Positions 6,898 through 10,112 of a DNA stretch of 10,112 nucleotides are shown in pieces. The position numbers were made by a program, and so were the translations under genes. The DNA comes from Discostella pseudostelligera. Lineage: Eukaryota; Bacillariophyta; Thalassiosirophyceae; Thalassiosirales; Thalassiosiraceae. The notes beneath the pieces are model-generated. The model was not told where the DNA came from. It did not search any database and was given only the letters and a program-made list of their open reading frames with translations. The stretch's first letter is position 1. The number at the start of each line of letters is the position of its first letter. The stretch spans positions 1-10,112 of the forward strand of contig JALLBK010000690.1 of NCBI GenBank assembly GCA_036940085.1. The letters run 5' to 3'.

Positions 6898-8736
6898 TCA
6901 TGTCATTTGCATTTCTTCTTGTTCTTCTTCTTTGTCGGACTCTCCAATCTTCTCAATCGGCGACATTATTTTCCAATTGCCGCATTTCAGTCCAGCATCT
7001 TCGTCTTTGATCCAACAAGTTATAATTGCTGCCAGGGCACTGCTTAATGTTCCCGCTAAAAGACAAGCAGCAAATCCTATCCTTGCATCCATCCCTGGAT
7101 TGTAGCCGAATAAGTTTTCTAACGACCCGCCAGCATAGGTAAAAATGAAGCCACTTCCCAATGTTCCGAGCAAGCGACCGAGCGCGTTACTCATGTAATA
7201 AAATCCAACGCTGACCGCGACTTTGTCACGTGCAGCATACTTCACAACCAAAAACGAATGGATGGACGAATTAATTGCAAATATCACTGCAAAAGAAATG
7301 ATGATAATAGCAAGCCATGCTGTCATCGACGGCAATTGATATTGGATGAAGGATTCGCTTGCATAGACGACGATAGTTCCTATCAATGTGGGGTAGCAAT
7401 TAAAGATTCCCCAGAACACTTCAGTCATCTTATTTGGAGGAGACTGATTCAAAGGTCCAGTGACGAGTTGAGGCGTCCAACTCTGAACCTGTCCGTACAG
7501 GATTATGTAGCCACCAAGGACTGCTCCGACAAGAACACGGTTTAAACCTTGTGGCGAATTCAGCAATATCTGGTTAGATGAGCATATCTCCGGTGTAATA
7601 CAGGAGCAAATTCTTAAACATACCTAATCCACCACATCCGCCTCCAGGATTTGGATTTGTACAGAAGTCAGTAGGTGCTTCGCAAACAGCGCCACGAGTG
7701 CATTGGTCCGCATCCTCAGGCGAGCAAGGAAAATCAGGGCCCAACGCTTGACAATCAGGACTTCTGAGGTAAAACGGTAGCTAATTAAACAGTATCGGTT
7801 AGAGGAGGCCTCGACAGAAAAGTGACGATGCTCTTCATTGACACTCACCGGAACTTCAAACCAAAAATCTCTCGATGCAAACAAGAACAATCTCGCAAAA
7901 CTCAATACGTTCAGGTTGAAATTATCGAGCACAAATATCTCCTTCCATGATGAGTTCTTCTTCTTTGCAGTTCCCAGATCTTTATTCAGGCCGAATATCG
8001 CAAAGGGCAATGCAATCGCGATCAGCCCAATCATAAACCCAAGCGCTAATTCATAGCTGACTTCCATCAAGGCACTTCCAAGGAAATAGCCCACTCCTTT
8101 CAAAGAATTTTTCCATCCGGTTAACAGGCTCACCAACCGAAACAGGCGAGTATCCCTTCCTTCTGGTGTCACCAACTTGGTGACTGTTTTCCCTCCCAAT
8201 TTTGTCAAATCTTTTGCAATACCTGCGAACATTTGCGCAACAGTTACGTAGACGATCGCTTGCTCTTTTGACCAATCATCTTGCCAACCAAACATCAGAC
8301 CGTAACTCAATATTTGCAGTAATAGGCCTATGACCAACGTAAACCGAATACCCCACCTAGCCCCCATCATCCCCGCAGCTAAGTTGGTAAAAACCCCGGC
8401 AAGTTCGTACAATGTGAACATGATAGCGACTTCAAGCGCGGAGAAAGATTTGTTGTATGCGTGAAGGAGGACGATCATGCGGATGGCACCATCGGTTATT
8501 GTGAAGAGTAGGTATGTAATGGAGATGACGACAAAGGGGCGTAGGCGAGGGTCTGAAAATCCCCACGTCCCTTGTCCATCATTGGCTGAAGCATTCTGCT
8601 CGGCGTCGTTGGTGTCCCCCCCCTCGCCATCGTCAACACTTATTGGCCCAGTTCCGCCGTCCTCATTTCGCATCAGGATTTCCAAGTCCCTGAGAACAGA
8701 GTTCGTTGCTGCATCTGAGTTCACCATGTTTCTCAT
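6898..8736 (-). CDS. arsJ: ArsJ-like major-facilitator transporter (three exons, 564 aa)
   Basis: Exons are 8736-7849, 7780-7624 and 7547-6898; together they give 564 aa. In bacteria ArsJ exports 1-arseno-3-phosphoglycerate, which GAPDH makes from arsenate and glyceraldehyde 3-phosphate, so the pair confers arsenate resistance. ArsJ-type signatures are the first membrane segment with TDGAIRMIVLLH (81-92), ELAGVFTNLAAGMMGARWG (111-129), AQMFAGIAKDLTKLGGK (167-183), LTGWKNSLKGVGYFLG (205-220), ARLFLFASRDFWFEVP (281-296), FAINSSIHSFLVVKYA (438-453) and VGFYYMSNALGRLLGTL (462-478). The first ~58 residues are acidic and soluble and the tail is acidic (SDKEEEQEE). Exon 2 encodes an extra loop with six cysteines (306, 315, 323, 329, 336, 345) between the middle membrane segments. 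A G8 run (8616-8623) lies in the acidic N-terminal part with frame intact. No GAPDH gene is adjacent. The membrane it sits in is unknown. The family call is firm; the arsenical substrate is inferred from homology. Confidence 0.82.
7548..7623 (-). other. ArsJ-like gene intron 2 (76 bp, phase 1)
   Basis: The donor TTAG|GTATGT is strong. The frame-keeping acceptor is CACAAG|GTTTAAAC, which gives CGGLGLNRVLVGA. A candidate branch point CTAAC lies about 24 bp before it. A more typical CAG (7570-7572) lies 22 bp upstream but breaks the frame. Confidence 0.7.
7781..7848 (-). other. ArsJ-like gene intron 1 (68 bp, phase 0)
   Basis: The donor is CCG|GTGAGT and the acceptor is TTTAATTAG|CTACCG on the minus strand. 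The join reads FEVPLPFYL, matching the (V/L)P-x-FL pattern after the conserved R-D-x-W-F segment in the family. Confidence 0.85.
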
Positions 8737-8938
8737 GCCACTACCACACTAACATTTGTTTCTTCATCATCGACATCATCTTTATCGCTATTGCGGTGGA
8801 CTTTGAATGATGAATGGATGGTACTACGACATGAATCTTAGCTGGCACCCATCATGAGCCCCTACTTACGCGAGCCGGCCTTCAATTGACCTTTCTCTCG
8901 CCAGCGACTTCCCATCGAGCTGCTACCGTAAGGCCATG

Positions 8939-9045
8939 TCTGGAGGCAGAAAATTTTGAGTACTCAAATCGACTTGCGTACCCCTTCAAATGTACTGGCC
9001 GTCGTCCGGATGTGTTTTATCTCTGGAGGCAGAAAAAATGAGTAC
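8939..9045 (+). repeat. Degenerate direct repeat, about 83-bp period
   Basis: TCTGGAGGCAGAAAA at 8939-8953 recurs at 9022-9036. Both copies continue into a GAGTAC (to 8963 and 9045). Further along, TTGCGTACCCC (8974-8984) matches TTGCATACCCT (9054-9064). The two units look like diverged copies of one element. Confidence 0.7.
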
Positions 9046-9050
9046 GCACC

Positions 9051-9075
9051 ATTTTGCATACCCTCGTCTCCCGCC
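9051..9075 (+). repeat. Left copy of an inverted dispersed module
   Basis: ATTTTGCATACCC (9051-9063) followed by TCCCGCC (9069-9075). The 13-mer is present in exact reverse complement at 10084-10096, and the 7-mer at 10059-10065. Another TCCCGCC lies at 9125-9131. Confidence 0.65.
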
Positions 9076-9329
9076 ATCATCTTCTGTCTGTCGGTCGTTT
9101 CGCATTTTCTCAAGTTGCGAGGTCTCCCGCCAAGAATTAAAGTTGACTCTTTGTGTGTTGTGGCCATAGCAATAAAATTCCTATTGAATATAATTGAAAC
9201 CAATACCCCCGTCGGCGGATTACCATTTCTGAATCGATAATCAGTCTCTACTCATTCTAACTCGGATACAGCATAATAAAGCACTGACGAATAGCCTGTC
9301 CAATTTTTCTTAGGAGAGAGTATCATTCT

Positions 9330-9401
9330 AGTTTCAATTTTGATGTAATGGCCAGAGAGAAAATATTTCAGTTTTCGCTCCCACTTGATTCCGATAGTTG
9401 G
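9330..9401 (+). repeat. 72-bp exact duplicate, copy 1
   Basis: This copy is identical to 9403-9474 and separated from it by a single N at 9402. The first base is the A of AGTTTCAATTTTG and the last bases are GATAGTTGG. Confidence 0.95.
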
Positions 9402-9402
9402 N
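9402..9402. other. Assembly gap (single N)
   Basis: This is the only ambiguous base in the window, placed exactly between two identical 72-bp stretches. It most likely marks a scaffold join where overlapping contig ends were not merged. Confidence 0.85.
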
Positions 9403-9474
9403 AGTTTCAATTTTGATGTAATGGCCAGAGAGAAAATATTTCAGTTTTCGCTCCCACTTGATTCCGATAGTTGG
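9403..9474 (+). repeat. 72-bp exact duplicate, copy 2
   Basis: The second copy of the 72-bp block; see 9330-9401. The sequences diverge immediately outside both copies. Confidence 0.95.
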
Positions 9475-10058
9475 TGGGGCATAAGATTGAGAATAGTCGT
9501 ATGATCATGATTCTTGTCGCAAAATAGAAAGATAACTTAAAGAATAAAAGAATGATTGCTTCGGTTCAAGATATGGACAATTAATCATCAAGTTAGGGTA
9601 TTTCTTCGACGGGTAGGCATGAAAATGAAAGGCGGCCGCTCCCCCGTCGAGTTATTATCATATATTCTATAATAATGGTCTCCATGTAACGATTTAACTA
9701 TTATTCAATAATATGATTCATAATCTATTGTTTGATACTGAAACCATGCTCGCCCGACAAATATTCACAAAGTTATAGCAATTCGAAAGTCACACTCATT
9801 TCGACACAGCTGCGACGACAATTATCCTCGACAGCAGTCGTCGAAAAACGATATCTATTAAAATTCCAATGACTACCATATTGCACCAGATCATTTAAGG
9901 ATTTATCGGCTATCTTCTCCTCAAATATGGTGATGATCTTACCAATAGTTGTCGAGATATGGCTAGAAGCCGCGGGGTGTACCGTCGCGGAAGTCACCAT
10001 CATGGTGTGGTTGTGGTAAGTAGGAAGTACGTCGTTGGTGTTGAGTTGACAAAAATGT

Positions 10059-10096
10059 GGCGGGAAGGGGGTATGCATTTTGGGGGTATGCAAAAT
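10059..10096 (-). repeat. Right copy of the inverted dispersed module, with 15-bp tandem unit
   Basis: GGCGGGA (10059-10065) is followed by GGGGGTATGCA at 10067-10077 and again at 10082-10092, a 15-bp period. The last part, GGGTATGCAAAAT (10084-10096), is the exact reverse complement of 9051-9063. The repeat may continue beyond the window. Confidence 0.65.
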
Positions 10097-10112
10097 TTCT
10101 GTTGCCGGGTAT

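Larger units (their letters stand above)
8737..10112. other. Repeat-rich region without a convincing gene
   Basis: The first ~200 bp should be the promoter and 5' UTR of the ArsJ-like gene. After that come a degenerate direct repeat (8939-9045), inverted GGGTATGCAAAAT/GGCGGGA modules, a one-base gap with duplicated flanks, and AT-rich sequence with small palindromes (9699-9713, TATTATT-C-AATAATA; 9606-9613 with 9643-9650, TCGACGGG/CCCGTCGA around a NotI-type GCGGCCGC at 9632-9639). Open frames here are short and built from the repeats. Confidence 0.55.

Noticed and set aside
8956..9240. Plus-strand open frame of about 94 codons
   Set aside because: It does not begin with ATG and runs through the direct repeat and the inverted module, so it is probably repeat sequence without a gene.
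9632..9639. NotI-type GCGGCCGC inside an 8-bp inverted repeat, as a possible cloning-vector trace
   Set aside because: The flanking sequence is ordinary AT-rich DNA with no vector or linker sequence, so a chance site is more likely.
9773..10078. Minus-strand open frame of 101 codons from an ATG at 10078
   Set aside because: Its first residues are encoded by the dispersed GGGTATGCA/GGCGGGA repeat, and the rest shows no recognisable domain or convincing composition. It could be a relic, but there is no positive support.
1..10112. tRNA, rRNA, CRISPR array or bacterial operon
   Set aside because: No tRNA B-box-like motif in a plausible cloverleaf, no rRNA segments and no regularly spaced repeats were seen on either strand by eye. 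Spliced genes argue against bacterial DNA.

Overview
The window looks like nuclear DNA of a eukaryotic alga, most probably a diatom. Genes are compact and lie on both strands. Introns are short (68 to 118 bp) and of the GT-AG type. The lysine-biosynthesis enzyme carries a signal peptide ending in an Ala|Phe-Ala-Pro junction, the hallmark of plastid presequences in algae with a red secondary plastid. No bacterial ribosome-binding sites or operons are visible. The species is not determined.

Layout, left to right. (1) 1-701, minus: the 5' part of a gene that runs off the left edge, encoding a protein with a Lys-rich nuclear-localisation-like motif and a coiled coil. (2) 1265-2935, minus: a three-exon, plastid-targeted diaminopimelate decarboxylase (lysA), 488 aa when spliced. 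(3) 2936-3269: a 334-bp divergent promoter with three G-boxes, two full CRE palindromes and a tiny upstream ORF. (4) 3270-4571, plus: an unrecognised multi-pass membrane protein. (5) 4675-5460, minus: a single-exon alpha/beta hydrolase, convergent with the previous gene. (6) 5461-6001: a second divergent promoter with a 7-bp tandem repeat and paired E2F-like sites. (7) 6002-6778, plus: an Alg13-type subunit of the UDP-GlcNAc transferase. (8) 6898-8736, minus: a three-exon major-facilitator protein of the ArsJ (organoarsenical efflux) type, 564 aa when spliced. (9) 8737-10112: no convincing gene. This stretch is rich in repeats and holds a sequencing gap of one N flanked by two identical 72-bp copies.

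The genes do not form one pathway. They are housekeeping or accessory genes: lysine synthesis in the plastid, the second step of N-glycan precursor assembly at the ER, a hydrolase of unknown substrate, and a likely arsenic-detoxification exporter. The two gaps between divergently transcribed genes are the main regulatory regions. The two most unusual items are the ArsJ-like transporter, with a six-cysteine loop encoded almost exactly by its middle exon, and the E. coli-type (not plant-type) LysA behind an algal plastid presequence.
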